Below, piece by piece: positions 51,968 through 60,570 of a DNA stretch of 64,000 bases (position 1 is its first letter; the number at the start of each line of letters is the position of its first letter). The notes beneath the pieces were generated by a model. That model made no database searches. It was given only the letters and a program-made list of their open reading frames with translations, and had not been told where the DNA came from. The DNA lies in contig CBDAQC010000002.1 of NCBI GenBank assembly GCA_965198915.1, positions 1,054,001 to 1,118,000 on the forward strand, in the 5' to 3' direction. The translations under genes and the position numbers were made by a program. The DNA is from BOG-908 sp965198915. GTDB taxonomy: Bacteria; Pseudomonadota; Alphaproteobacteria; Acetobacterales; Acetobacteraceae.

Positions 51968-53515
51968 CATCGAAACCCGCATCTCCGGCCCGTCCAGAAA
52001 AGCCGCCGCATTGCGCCGCATCGCCGCCACCTTGCCCGGATCCATCTTGGCGAGCGTGCGCAACGGCATCGCCACGCGCATGTTGCCCGCCAGCAGCTTC
52101 TCGTGCCGCGCGAAGAAATCCCAGTACAGGTAATTGAACGGGCAGGCATTGGCGCCCACCGCATCCTTCACGTCGTACAGGCAGCCTTTGCAGTAATCGC
52201 TCATCCGGTTGATGTAGGCGCCTGACGCCGCGTAGGGCTTGGAGCCGATGATGCCGCCATCGGCGAACAGCGCCATGCCCCGCACGTTCGGCATCTCCAC
52301 CCATTGATACGCGTCCGCATAGACGATCAGATACCACTCATCCACGTCGTCAGGATGCAGCCCGGCCAGCAGCGCGAAATTGCCGGTGATCATCAGGCGC
52401 TGGATGTGATGCGCGTAGGCGTGCGTCAGCGTGTCGGTAATGGCGTGGTGCAGGCAGTTCATCCGCGTCTTGCCGGTCCAGTAGAACCACGGCATGCGGC
52501 GCGTCGCCTGCAGCATGTTCTTGCCCGCGTATTCGGGCATGTTGGCCCAGTAGATGCCGCGCACGAACTCCCGCCACCCGAGTATCTGCCGGATGAAGCC
52601 TTCCACCGCGTTCAGCTTCGCGTGCCCCGCGCGATACGCGGCCTCCGCCGCCTCGCAGATCTCGCGCGGCTGCAGCAGGCCGAGATTCAGGGAGGTGGAG
52701 ACCAGCGCGTGAAACAGCACCGGCTCGCCGGCTTTCATCGCGTCCTGGAACGTGCCGAAGCTCGGCAGACGGTTGGCGATGAAGTCGGCCAGCGCCTCGC
52801 GCGCCTGCGCACCGGTGACGGGAAGCGCGAAATCGGCCGCACTACCGGCGTGGCTGGGAAATGCGTGCTCCACCAGTTCGATCACCTCGCGTGTGATCGC
52901 GTCGGGCGGAAAGCGCGGCACCGGCGGGTTGGCCACCGTTTTCGGCAGGCTCGCGCGGTTCTCCACGTCGTAATTCCAGGCGCCACCCTCCGGCGCCTCG
53001 CCGTCCATTAGGAAGCCGTGCCGCCGGCGCATCTCACGGTAGAAGAACTCCATGCGCAGGCCGCGCCGGCCGCGTGCCCAGAAAATGAAATCCTGTATGC
53101 GGGCGAAGAAGCGCGTGTCGTCGCGTACGTCCACTTCCACGCCGGCCACTTCCTGCCAGTGCCGGAAATCCTCCGCCAACCGCCACTCACCAGGCTCGGT
53201 CACCACCACGCGCGCGCTGCCGTGCTTCGCCAGCGCCCGCAGCATCTCGCCGCGCAGGCTCTGCGTGTTGGCCGGATCGTCCAGCGTCACATAGTCCACC
53301 TGCACGCCGCGCGCCCGCAGGGCCTGGGCAAAATGCCGCATGCCGGACAGCACGAGCACGATCTTCTTCGCGTGGTGGCGCACATAGGTGCACTCGGCCT
53401 GCACTTCTGCCATCAGCACCACGTCGCGTGCCGGATCGAGGTCGCCGAGACTGGAAATGCCCGGGCTGAGCTGGTCGCCCAGGATCACCCGCAACGTGCC
53501 ACCAGCTTCGCTCAT
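51962..53515 (-). CDS. iron–sulfur bacterial cryptochrome/photolyase (6-4 type)
   Basis: 517 aa. Member of the FeS-BCP group like Agrobacterium PhrB. Four cysteines, C354, C442, C445 and C458, have exactly the spacing of the cluster ligands in that enzyme (x87, x2, x12). The start GTLRVILGDQLSPG and the FAD-domain tail NACPFNYLYWDFF are typical. Repairs pyrimidine (6-4) photoproducts; GGAG lies 6 nt before ATG 53515. A longer frame to 53593 is not supported. Confidence 0.92.
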   Translation of the reverse strand: MSEAGGTLRVILGDQLSPGISSLGDLDPARDVVLMAEVQAECTYVRHHAKKIVLVLSGMRHFAQALRARGVQVDYVTLDDPANTQSLRGEMLRALAKHGSARVVVTEPGEWRLAEDFRHWQEVAGVEVDVRDDTRFFARIQDFIFWARGRRGLRMEFFYREMRRRHGFLMDGEAPEGGAWNYDVENRASLPKTVANPPVPRFPPDAITREVIELVEHAFPSHAGSAADFALPVTGAQAREALADFIANRLPSFGTFQDAMKAGEPVLFHALVSTSLNLGLLQPREICEAAEAAYRAGHAKLNAVEGFIRQILGWREFVRGIYWANMPEYAGKNMLQATRRMPWFYWTGKTRMNCLHHAITDTLTHAYAHHIQRLMITGNFALLAGLHPDDVDEWYLIVYADAYQWVEMPNVRGMALFADGGIIGSKPYAASGAYINRMSDYCKGCLYDVKDAVGANACPFNYLYWDFFARHEKLLAGNMRVAMPLRTLAKMDPGKVAAMRRNAAAFLDGPEMRVSME

Positions 53516-53587
53516 GTTGCACTCCAAGCTTCGGGCGGCACATGGGGCGTCCAACCGGGTTCGCACGGGTCTTGCGGAGTGTTGACG

Positions 53588-53767
53588 AAGCAAGGCCGCC
53601 TTTTTTTAAAAAAGGGGCTGGGTTTTTGCCCGTTCACTGCTGCCGCGCCTTGGCTGTCCTGCGGCTGACGCTGCTGGGCAGACGGAAATCAGCGAGTCGT
53701 CCCTACTCGCCGAGCCGCCGCGTGAAAAAGTTTTTGCTTCTTTACGCAAAAGAACGCCTTCCTTGCC
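53588..53767. repeat. AT-rich inverted-repeat element K, diverged
   Basis: Arm 1 (53588–53632, GCAAGGCCGCCTTTTTTTAA) and arm 2 (53722–53767, GTGAAAAAGTTTTTGCTTCT and the mirrored end) flank a long 90-bp spacer. Lies in the divergent gap between the photolyase and sixA. Confidence 0.7.
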
Positions 53768-53790
53768 GCGTCCGTGGTGTTCTCTCCGCA

Positions 53791-54333
53791 ATGCGTCAGC
53801 TCCTCCTTCTCCGCCATGCCAAGTCGTCCTGGGACGATGCCGCCCAGTCGGACCACGCTCGTCCGCTGAACCCGCGCGGCCGCAGTGCCGCCGCGGCGAT
53901 GCGGGACGTCTTCCGCAACCTGAGCCTGGTGCCCGACGTGGTTCTGGTCTCCTCGGCACGGCGCACCCGGCAAACGCTGGACGCTTTGGCACCCTGGGAC
54001 GAGACGCCGATCATCGAACCGATGGACGGCCTGTATCTCGCCTCGCCTGCCCACATCCTCGCGATCGTCTCCGGTGTGGCGGAAACCGTGCGCAGCCTGA
54101 TGGTGGTGGGCCACAATCCCGGCCTGCACGAACTTGCGATGATACTGGCCGGCCCGCATGCTATGTCATCGCACGGTCACATGGCCCGCCAACTCGCCGA
54201 GGGCTTTCCAGCCGGCGCACTGGCGGAGTTCACCGTGGCAAACAGCTGGCACGCACTCGATCCGCAATCCGGCTCTGCCGAAGGCGCCGGACGCCTGGTC
54301 CGTTTCGTGCGGCCGCGAGACCTGTCGGAGTAG
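53791..54333 (+). CDS. sixA: SixA-type phosphohistidine phosphatase
   Basis: 180-residue histidine phosphatase. The catalytic RHG-like motif is LLLRHAKSSWDD and the second histidine is in GHNPGLHELA. SixA dephosphorylates histidine on phosphorelay or PTS proteins. A longer frame to 53542 would translate repeat element K. The CHAD-domain gene begins 7 bp after its stop codon, indicating an operon. Confidence 0.9.
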   Translation: MRQLLLLRHAKSSWDDAAQSDHARPLNPRGRSAAAAMRDVFRNLSLVPDVVLVSSARRTRQTLDALAPWDETPIIEPMDGLYLASPAHILAIVSGVAETVRSLMVVGHNPGLHELAMILAGPHAMSSHGHMARQLAEGFPAGALAEFTVANSWHALDPQSGSAEGAGRLVRFVRPRDLSE

Positions 54334-54340
54334 TGTCGCC

Positions 54341-55903
54341 GTGAACGCGCTTCCGCCCGAGGCCCAGGACCAAAGGGAGGCCGCGCAAACCGCATCCGGC
54401 TTCGAGGCCGCGCCCGCCGTGCCGGACGTGACGCTCACCTTCGAGCTGGACCCGCAGGACGCGCCCCGTCTGTTGCGCCTGCCCGCGCTGCAGGCCAGGC
54501 GCATGGGCGCTATACGTAGCGTGCCGGTGAACCACATCTGGCACGACACAGCAGAGGCTTTCCTGGCCGACCAGGGTCTTGCGCTGTGCCAAACGACGGG
54601 AAAAGCGGGCACATGGCGTCTTGAGCGCCTCTCGCCCGGGGACGCCCTGGCATGGCCGCCCGCAACCTGTCCGCCGGTTCTGGCCGAAGCCGACAGCCTG
54701 GAAGGCCTGCAGGACGTGCCGGCAAACGGACTCGTTGCGGCCGCGGCGTTCACCGGAAAGTGCCGCAGCGTGATTCTGCACCTGGATGGCGGCCCCGGAC
54801 GGATCGAAATAGTGGAAGGCGCCATACGCGGCGTGGCGGAGGACCAGCCCGCCTGCCGCCTGCTGGTGACCGGCGCGCCAGCCGATGCCGCCGCCCTGGC
54901 TGCTGCAATGGCCGCTACGATACGCCTGTGTGTGCCGCGCCAGAGCCTGGCCGCCTCTGCCCTGGCGTTTGCCCGCGGCTGGACACCGCCTCCCCGGCAG
55001 ACAGGCGCGCCCCGCCTGACGCCAGGCCTGAGCGCCTCGGACGCGCTCGCCTGCATTACCGCCCACCTGGCCGAGGTGATCCTGCACTGGTCGGACCTCG
55101 TGCCGCAGGCCGCGGCACCCGAGCCGGTGCACCAGATGCGCGTAGCCGTCCGCCGCCTGCGCTCTGCCCTCTCCGTCTTCCGCCGCGCCGCCATGCACAA
55201 TCAGGGCGGAGCAGGCTGGCTGCTGGAACTATCCGCCGCGCTGCGCGACCTCGCCGCCCGCCTGGGTGGCGCGCGCGACTGGGATGTGTTCATCGGCGAG
55301 ACGGGCGTTGATATACAGGCGGCGTTCCCGGCGGACCGGCGCATCACTCTCCTGCTCGCCGCCGCCAGCCGAAAGCGGGCCGCTTCCTACGCCGAGCTCG
55401 CCACCTACCTGGCCAGCCAGCAATGGGCGCTGCTCTCGCTGGAGCTTGCCTTGTTGCCGACCACGCGGCCGTGGGACAGGACCGGGGACACAGACGTGCT
55501 GGCCGCCGGCGCCCATCTTTACGCCGCGCGCGCACTGGACCGTCGCCTGAAACGGCTGTTGACGCCCGGCGCCGACCTGTCAGGCCTGCCGGCTGCCGAG
55601 CTGCACGAGACGCGCAAGCAGGCCAAGCGCCTGCGCTATGCCACCGAGTTCTTCGCCCCGCTGTTCCCCGGCAAGGCGACACGCAAATACATCGCCAGAT
55701 TATCGGACCTGCAGGAAGTTCTGGGCGCGGTGAACGATACCGCCGTGGCCGCCCACCTGACGGACCAGCTGGCGGGTGGAACGGACCGTGCCTTCGCAGC
55801 CGGCGTGGTGCAGGGTTTTGGTGCGGCACGCGGGCGGCGGGCGGCGGCCAAAGCGCAGGAGGCCTGGCGCCGGTTTACCCGCGCTTCGGTATTCTGGGAC
55901 TAG
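54341..55903 (+). CDS. CYTH–CHAD domain protein
   Basis: 520 aa. The N-terminal part (about 20–200) is a decayed CYTH/triphosphate-tunnel domain: the usual ExExK start reads TLTFELD and the catalytic Arg/Glu strands are altered. The C-terminal CHAD domain (about 235–510) has the phosphate-binding helices HQMRVAVRRLR and HETRKQAKRLRYATEF. CHAD proteins bind polyphosphate granules, so a polyphosphate role with the SixA-like phosphatase is plausible. Start GTG 54341, GGAG 10 nt upstream. Confidence 0.86.
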   Translation: MNALPPEAQDQREAAQTASGFEAAPAVPDVTLTFELDPQDAPRLLRLPALQARRMGAIRSVPVNHIWHDTAEAFLADQGLALCQTTGKAGTWRLERLSPGDALAWPPATCPPVLAEADSLEGLQDVPANGLVAAAAFTGKCRSVILHLDGGPGRIEIVEGAIRGVAEDQPACRLLVTGAPADAAALAAAMAATIRLCVPRQSLAASALAFARGWTPPPRQTGAPRLTPGLSASDALACITAHLAEVILHWSDLVPQAAAPEPVHQMRVAVRRLRSALSVFRRAAMHNQGGAGWLLELSAALRDLAARLGGARDWDVFIGETGVDIQAAFPADRRITLLLAAASRKRAASYAELATYLASQQWALLSLELALLPTTRPWDRTGDTDVLAAGAHLYAARALDRRLKRLLTPGADLSGLPAAELHETRKQAKRLRYATEFFAPLFPGKATRKYIARLSDLQEVLGAVNDTAVAAHLTDQLAGGTDRAFAAGVVQGFGAARGRRAAAKAQEAWRRFTRASVFWD

Positions 55904-56055
55904 GCAAGGAAGGCCTTCTTTTTCGAGAAAAAAAGCAAAAAGCTTTTGCTCCGCTATCGCCGGGCATTGAAGCGCGCGCGCAAACAACGCGCAGCCGACG
56001 GAGACATAAGTTTTCTGGTACTTTTTTTTTAAAAAAGAAGCGCTTTCTCTGCTGC
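55904..56055. repeat. AT-rich inverted-repeat element L
   Basis: Arm 1 (55904–55951) GCAAGGAAGGCCTTCTTTTT and arm 2 (about 56000–56055), whose inner part reads ATAAGTTTTCTGGTACTTTT. The spacer is about 48 bp. It begins at the stop of the CHAD gene; the following 180 bp to gltA hold only a leader. Confidence 0.82.
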
Positions 56056-56141
56056 CTCATGGACCAGGGCGAAATACCCGGTCCAACGCAAGGTGCATCC
56101 AGGCCCGAGCGGGTGCTCAGCCTTTGCTGCGGGTGCGAAGG

Positions 56142-56171
56142 TTGCCATCCTCTGAATACCACCGTTATGTT
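56142..56171 (+). promoter_or_regulatory. possible sigma-70 promoter of gltA
   Basis: TTGCCA (56142–56147) and TATGTT (56166–56171) with an 18-nt spacer in the 182-bp leader between repeat L and gltA. -35 matches five of six consensus bases, -10 four of six. The distance to the ATG at 56238 is about 60 nt. Weak, given chance matches. Confidence 0.3.
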
Positions 56172-56237
56172 CCGCGCGGCAGCCTCGCCGTCCCGGCGGG
56201 CCATGACCGCCGCCTTGCCACACAGGATCGCACCATC

Positions 56238-57542
56238 ATGACCGGCGCCCCGATCGGATCAGTCACCGTCACCATGGACGGCACCGACAAGTCAGCCTCC
56301 CTGCCCCTGCTCGCCGGCACGATAGGCCCTTCGGTATTCGACATACGCAAGCTGTACACCGACCTGGACGTGTTCACCTACGATCCGGGCTACGGCGGCA
56401 CCGCGGCCTGCGAGAGCCGAATCACCTATATCGACGGCGACGAGGGCATCCTGCTGCACCGCGGCTACCCGATCGACCAGCTCGCCGAGCAGTCCACCTT
56501 CCTGGAAGTGGCCCACCTGCTGCTCAACGGCGAACTGCCGAACCGGGAGGAGCTCGCCGAGTTCGAGCGCGGCGTCATGCTGCACACCATGGTGCACGAG
56601 CAGTTGCGCCAGTTCTACAACGGCTTCCGGCGTGACGCCCATCCGATGGCGGTGATCTGCGGCGTCGTCGGCGCCCTGTCCGCCTTCTATCATGACAGCC
56701 TGGACGTCACGAACGCGGACCATCGCCGGATCAGCGCCTTCCGCCTGATCGCCAAACTGCCCACAATCGCCGCCTGGGCCTACAAATACTCTATCGGTCA
56801 GCCGTTCATGTATCCGCGCAATGATCTAGGCTATGCCGAGAACTTTCTCTACATGATGAACGCCGTGCCGGCCGAGCCGTATCACGTGAACCCGGTGCTG
56901 GCCCGCGCCATGGATCGCATCCTGATCCTGCATGCCGACCACGAGCAGAACGCGTCCACCAGCACCGTGCGCCTGGCCGGCTCGACCGGCGCTAACCCGT
57001 TCGCCTGCATCGCCGCCGGCATCGCCAGCCTGTGGGGCCCCGCCCATGGCGGCGCCAACGAGGCGGTGCTGAAGATGCTGGCCGAGATCGGCCACAAGGA
57101 CCACATCCCCGACTTCATCGCCCGCGTGAAGGACAAGAACAGCGGCGTGCGCCTGATGGGCTTCGGCCACCGCGTGTACAAGAACTACGACCCGCGCGCC
57201 AAAATCATGGAGCGTACCTGCCACGAGGTGCTGGACGAGCTGGGCATCAAGGACGATCCGCTGCTGGACCTGGCCCTCGAGCTGGAGCGCATCGCCCTGC
57301 ACGACGACTACTTCATCAGCAAAAAGCTCTACCCCAACGTCGATTTCTACTCTGGCATTATCCTCAAGGCGATGGGCATCCCCACCAGCATGTTCACCGT
57401 GCTGTTCGCGGTGGCGCGCACCGTGGGCTGGATCAGCCAGTGGAAGGAGATGATGGAGGACCCGCTGCAGCGCATCGGCCGGCCGCGGCAGGTCTATACC
57501 GGGCACGCCCAGCGTGATTTCGTGGCGTTGCAGGCGCGCTAG
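56238..57542 (+). CDS. gltA: citrate synthase
   Basis: 434 aa, type II hexameric form. Catalytic histidines are in the HADHEQNASTST and WGPAHGGANEAV blocks and the substrate loop GFGHRVYKNYDPRA; the small N-terminal domain FTYDPGYGGTAACES is typical of Gram-negative enzymes regulated by NADH. Condenses acetyl-CoA and oxaloacetate. ATG 56238 is preferred over earlier in-frame starts since family N-termini begin there. Confidence 0.97.
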   Translation: MTGAPIGSVTVTMDGTDKSASLPLLAGTIGPSVFDIRKLYTDLDVFTYDPGYGGTAACESRITYIDGDEGILLHRGYPIDQLAEQSTFLEVAHLLLNGELPNREELAEFERGVMLHTMVHEQLRQFYNGFRRDAHPMAVICGVVGALSAFYHDSLDVTNADHRRISAFRLIAKLPTIAAWAYKYSIGQPFMYPRNDLGYAENFLYMMNAVPAEPYHVNPVLARAMDRILILHADHEQNASTSTVRLAGSTGANPFACIAAGIASLWGPAHGGANEAVLKMLAEIGHKDHIPDFIARVKDKNSGVRLMGFGHRVYKNYDPRAKIMERTCHEVLDELGIKDDPLLDLALELERIALHDDYFISKKLYPNVDFYSGIILKAMGIPTSMFTVLFAVARTVGWISQWKEMMEDPLQRIGRPRQVYTGHAQRDFVALQAR

Positions 57543-57543
57543 C

Positions 57544-58071
57544 TTGCGCGCCTGGCGGCCCGGCCTGCCCTTCCTGCTTCTGGCGTCCGTCCTGGCAGGG
57601 CAGGCCCGCGCGCAGGATGCGTCCGGCGGTCTCTGCTCGGCAGACGAGGTCAAGCTGTTCGCCTGCGTGCTGAAAACCCGTCAGCAGGTCGGCTTCTGCC
57701 TGGGCAAGTCCGACCTCAAGATGCGGCTCGTGGTCCTGTCCGGCGAGACGCAAGCCTCTTCCCCGGTCCGCAACCTGCGCGAGGCGCCGATCGGCAGCAA
57801 CGCGCATGGCGACATCATCACCTTACGCGGCAGCACGAAAGACGGCCCGGTCGCCCTCTATGTGGACTTCCTGCCCGACGACCTTGTGCCCCCGGTGCTG
57901 GTCATGGAATCCGGCAAGCAGGAGATCAAGGAGCCCTGCGCCTCGGCATCGTTCGAGTCGGAGAGCACGGAGGTCTCTGTCGGTGGTGTCCGGCGCGTCG
58001 CCAGGCTTCCCGGCCTGGTGGAGATCGGCATCGCCAAGCCGCTCACGCCCGCGCCGGAGTGGCCGGACTGA
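57544..58071 (+). CDS. exported hypothetical protein
   Basis: 175 aa from TTG 57544, 1 nt after the gltA stop. Signal peptide RAWRPGLPFLLLASVLAGQARAQ. The mature protein has cysteines in GLCSADE, FACVLK, FCLGK and EPCAS, likely two disulfides, and beta-rich strands. Unknown function. An earlier GTG at 57514 would overlap gltA; the signal peptide is cleaner from 57544. Confidence 0.7.
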   Translation: MRAWRPGLPFLLLASVLAGQARAQDASGGLCSADEVKLFACVLKTRQQVGFCLGKSDLKMRLVVLSGETQASSPVRNLREAPIGSNAHGDIITLRGSTKDGPVALYVDFLPDDLVPPVLVMESGKQEIKEPCASASFESESTEVSVGGVRRVARLPGLVEIGIAKPLTPAPEWPD

Positions 58072-58111
58072 GGCGAGACGCTGAGGGCCATTTGCCAGCG
58101 CCATCCTTGGG

Positions 58112-58405
58112 TCAGCACTCGCACCCGCGCGTGGCGCCGGTCGAGGAGCGGGTGATGTGATGGTCGATCCACTCGCTCACCAGCGCACGGGCCTCGCTCA
58201 GCCCCGCCTCCGGATGGTGTATGCGGTATAGCGTCGTGCAGCTCTGGAACGCCGCCATGTCGTCGGTTCCGGCCCGGCGCAGCTCGCGATAGGCGGTCAC
58301 CACCGCGCGTTCGCATCTCCGTCCGATCTCGGCCAACACCTGCCTCCAGTTGCGAATCACTCTTATCTGGTAGGAACAATACGCCCGTTCCGCCACCCCT
58401 CGCAA
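58112..58405 (-). CDS. small cysteine-containing protein of unknown function
   Basis: Up to 97 aa. Codon use has the strong third-position GC of the host, supporting a real gene. The product is helical, with IRNWRQVLAEIGRRCERAV and a C-terminus ending GCEC. Start is uncertain: TTG 58405 or GTG 58396, neither with a good ribosome-binding site. Converges with the exported protein gene and diverges from pyrE. Confidence 0.55.
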   Translation of the reverse strand: MRGVAERAYCSYQIRVIRNWRQVLAEIGRRCERAVVTAYRELRRAGTDDMAAFQSCTTLYRIHHPEAGLSEARALVSEWIDHHITRSSTGATRGCEC

Positions 58406-58479
58406 CTGTCGGCTTGGGCTTGGGTTGCCCGCCGATTGGCGGCAGGGCAGAACGGACCCTGATTTCGAGGTGGGCGCTG

Positions 58480-59181
58480 ATGGCGGCAGGTGTGGCTACG
58501 GATTGGGACAGGGATGCGGCGCTGACCACGGCGCGCATCCTGCTGGAGATCGGCGCGCTCAACTTCCGCCCGGATGAGCCCTACACCCTGACCTCCGGCT
58601 GGAAGTCGCCCGTCTATATCGATTGCCGCAAGATCATTTATTTTCCGCACGCCCGGAAAAAGATCTGCCAACTGGGCGTGGAGAAGCTGAACCGCCACAT
58701 AGGCTACGAACAGATCGAGGTGGTGGCAGGCGGCGAGACGGCCGGCATCCCATTCGCCGCCTGGATGGCGGATTTGATGCACACGCCCATGGCCTATGTG
58801 CGCAAGCAGCCGAAAGGTTTCGGCAAGAACGCGCTCATTGAAGGCGACGTGCCGGACGGGCGCCGCACGCTGCTGGTCGAGGACCTGACCACGGACGGAC
58901 GATCGAAGATCAAGTTCACCCAATCCCTGCGCGACGCCGGCGCCCTGGTGAACCACGCTTTCGTGGTGTTCTATTACGGCGTGTTCCCCGGCAGCCTGGA
59001 AAAACTGGCGCAGATGGACATCGCGCTGCACCATCTGTGCACCTGGTGGGACGTGCTGGAAGCCTGCCGCGACCGGCCGTATTTCCCGGAACACCATCTG
59101 GCCGAAGTGCGGCGGTTTTTGGAGAACCCGGTAGGCTGGTCGAAAGCGCGGGGAGCGGACGTGGAGGCCGCCCAGCAGTAG
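58480..59181 (+). CDS. pyrE: orotate phosphoribosyltransferase
   Basis: 233 aa. Joins orotate and PRPP in pyrimidine synthesis. The PRPP loop reads LLVEDLTTDGRSK, and TLTSGWKSPVYIDCRKI near the start and VAGGETAGIPFAAWMA match the family. GAGGTG lies 8 nt before ATG 58480. The C-terminal extension (about 190–233) is longer than in E. coli but common in alphaproteobacteria. Confidence 0.93.
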   Translation: MAAGVATDWDRDAALTTARILLEIGALNFRPDEPYTLTSGWKSPVYIDCRKIIYFPHARKKICQLGVEKLNRHIGYEQIEVVAGGETAGIPFAAWMADLMHTPMAYVRKQPKGFGKNALIEGDVPDGRRTLLVEDLTTDGRSKIKFTQSLRDAGALVNHAFVVFYYGVFPGSLEKLAQMDIALHHLCTWWDVLEACRDRPYFPEHHLAEVRRFLENPVGWSKARGADVEAAQQ

Positions 59182-59199
59182 AGTACGTAGTTGGCCTGC

Positions 59200-59275
59200 C
59201 CGCTCAGACATCTGTGCAGGCACGGAGCAGGCTTTCTGCCTCTTGCACAACGAAAGCCTTGCTTCCTTTCTTCCC
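59200..59275. repeat. AT-rich repeat M, decayed
   Basis: A recognisable second-arm remnant (AACGAAAGCCTTGCTTCCTT, 59249–59268) preceded by a mutated stem. Lies between pyrE and the P450 gene on the same strand. Confidence 0.4.
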
Positions 59276-59322
59276 TGAACATTGTTAACCCTGCTCCAGG
59301 CCCAGCCAAGGATCAGCTCGCC

Positions 59323-60519
59323 ATGGACAGTCCAGCCAGCTTCGACTTCGCCAACCCTGCCCTGCGCGCAAACCCCTACCCCGCCTATCGTTTCCTGCGC
59401 GAAGCCGCGCCCATCTGGCGCGCGCCCAGCGGGCACTGGATCGTCTCAACCCATGCCGGCTGCACCGCCTTGCTGCGCGACCCGGTCATGGGCCGGGAGG
59501 ACACGAACATGCGCAGCCCGGAGCTGATGGCCGAATACGCCGTGGCCTCGCTGACGCGGATGATGCTTTTCGTCGATCCGCCTGTGCACACGCGTCTGCG
59601 CGGCCTGGTCAGCAAGGCCTTTACCGCCCGGCGCATGGAGGCGCTGCGCCCGCGCATCGAGGCGATCGTGGACGCGCTGATCGACCGGGTGGCCGGCCAG
59701 GGCGGCATGGACGTGATACGCGACTTCGCCCATCGCCTGCCGGTGACCGTCATCTGCGACATGCTCGGCATGCCGGAGAGCGACCGCGGCCCGTTCCTGG
59801 AGGAGAGCACGGTCCGCGGCCGCATACTCGATCCGGTCGCACTCAGCCGGGAGGAGCTCGATGATGCCAACCGCGGCTCGCGCGCGTCCTCGGAGTATTT
59901 CCGCGGCCTGCTGGCCTATCGCCGGCAGAACCCCGGCGACGATCTGGCGACGGCGCTGGTGCAGGCGCGCGAGGCGGACGACACGCTGAGCGACGACGAG
60001 ATCGTCTCCAACATCGCCCTGCTGTTCGGCGCCGGCCACGAGACGACGACGAACCTGATCGGCAACGGCGTGCTGGCGCTGCACCGAAATCCGGCGCAGC
60101 TGGCGCGCCTGCGCGCGGACCCCGGGCTGATTCCGAACGCGGTGGAGGAGCTGCTGCGCTACGACAGCCCGGTCCAGCTGACCGGCCGTATCGCCACGCA
60201 GGACCACGAGATCATGGGCGAGCGCATCGAGAAAGGCGGCCATGTCATAGCGTTACTCGGCGCGGCGAACCACGATCCGGCGGCCTATGAGGGCGACCCG
60301 GACACGCTGGACGTGGGCCGGCCGGGCGTGCGCGCCATCAGTTTCGGCGGCGGCCTGCATTTCTGCCTGGGTGCGCAGCTTGCGCGCATCGAGGGCGAGA
60401 TCGCCTTCCGCCGCCTGCTGGAACGCCTGCCCGCGATGCGCCTGACCGACCCGGAACACGCGGCCTGGAAGCCGACGGTGACGTTGCGGGGGCTGGTGGA
60501 ACTTGGCGCGGAGTGGTAG
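59323..60519 (+). CDS. cytochrome P450
   Basis: 398 aa, soluble bacterial type. Heme ligand C348 in FGGGLHFCLG, I-helix AGHETT about 237–242 and the ExxR motif in VEELLRYDSPVQ. Needs ferredoxin and reductase, which are not adjacent. It lies 51 bp upstream of a flavin monooxygenase gene on the same strand. AAGGA about 10 nt before ATG 59323. Confidence 0.92.
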   Translation: MDSPASFDFANPALRANPYPAYRFLREAAPIWRAPSGHWIVSTHAGCTALLRDPVMGREDTNMRSPELMAEYAVASLTRMMLFVDPPVHTRLRGLVSKAFTARRMEALRPRIEAIVDALIDRVAGQGGMDVIRDFAHRLPVTVICDMLGMPESDRGPFLEESTVRGRILDPVALSREELDDANRGSRASSEYFRGLLAYRRQNPGDDLATALVQAREADDTLSDDEIVSNIALLFGAGHETTTNLIGNGVLALHRNPAQLARLRADPGLIPNAVEELLRYDSPVQLTGRIATQDHEIMGERIEKGGHVIALLGAANHDPAAYEGDPDTLDVGRPGVRAISFGGGLHFCLGAQLARIEGEIAFRRLLERLPAMRLTDPEHAAWKPTVTLRGLVELGAEW

Positions 60520-60570
60520 CTTAACGTCGTTTAGGGCTTACGCCCTAACGCGGTAGGGAGAACATCCAAG

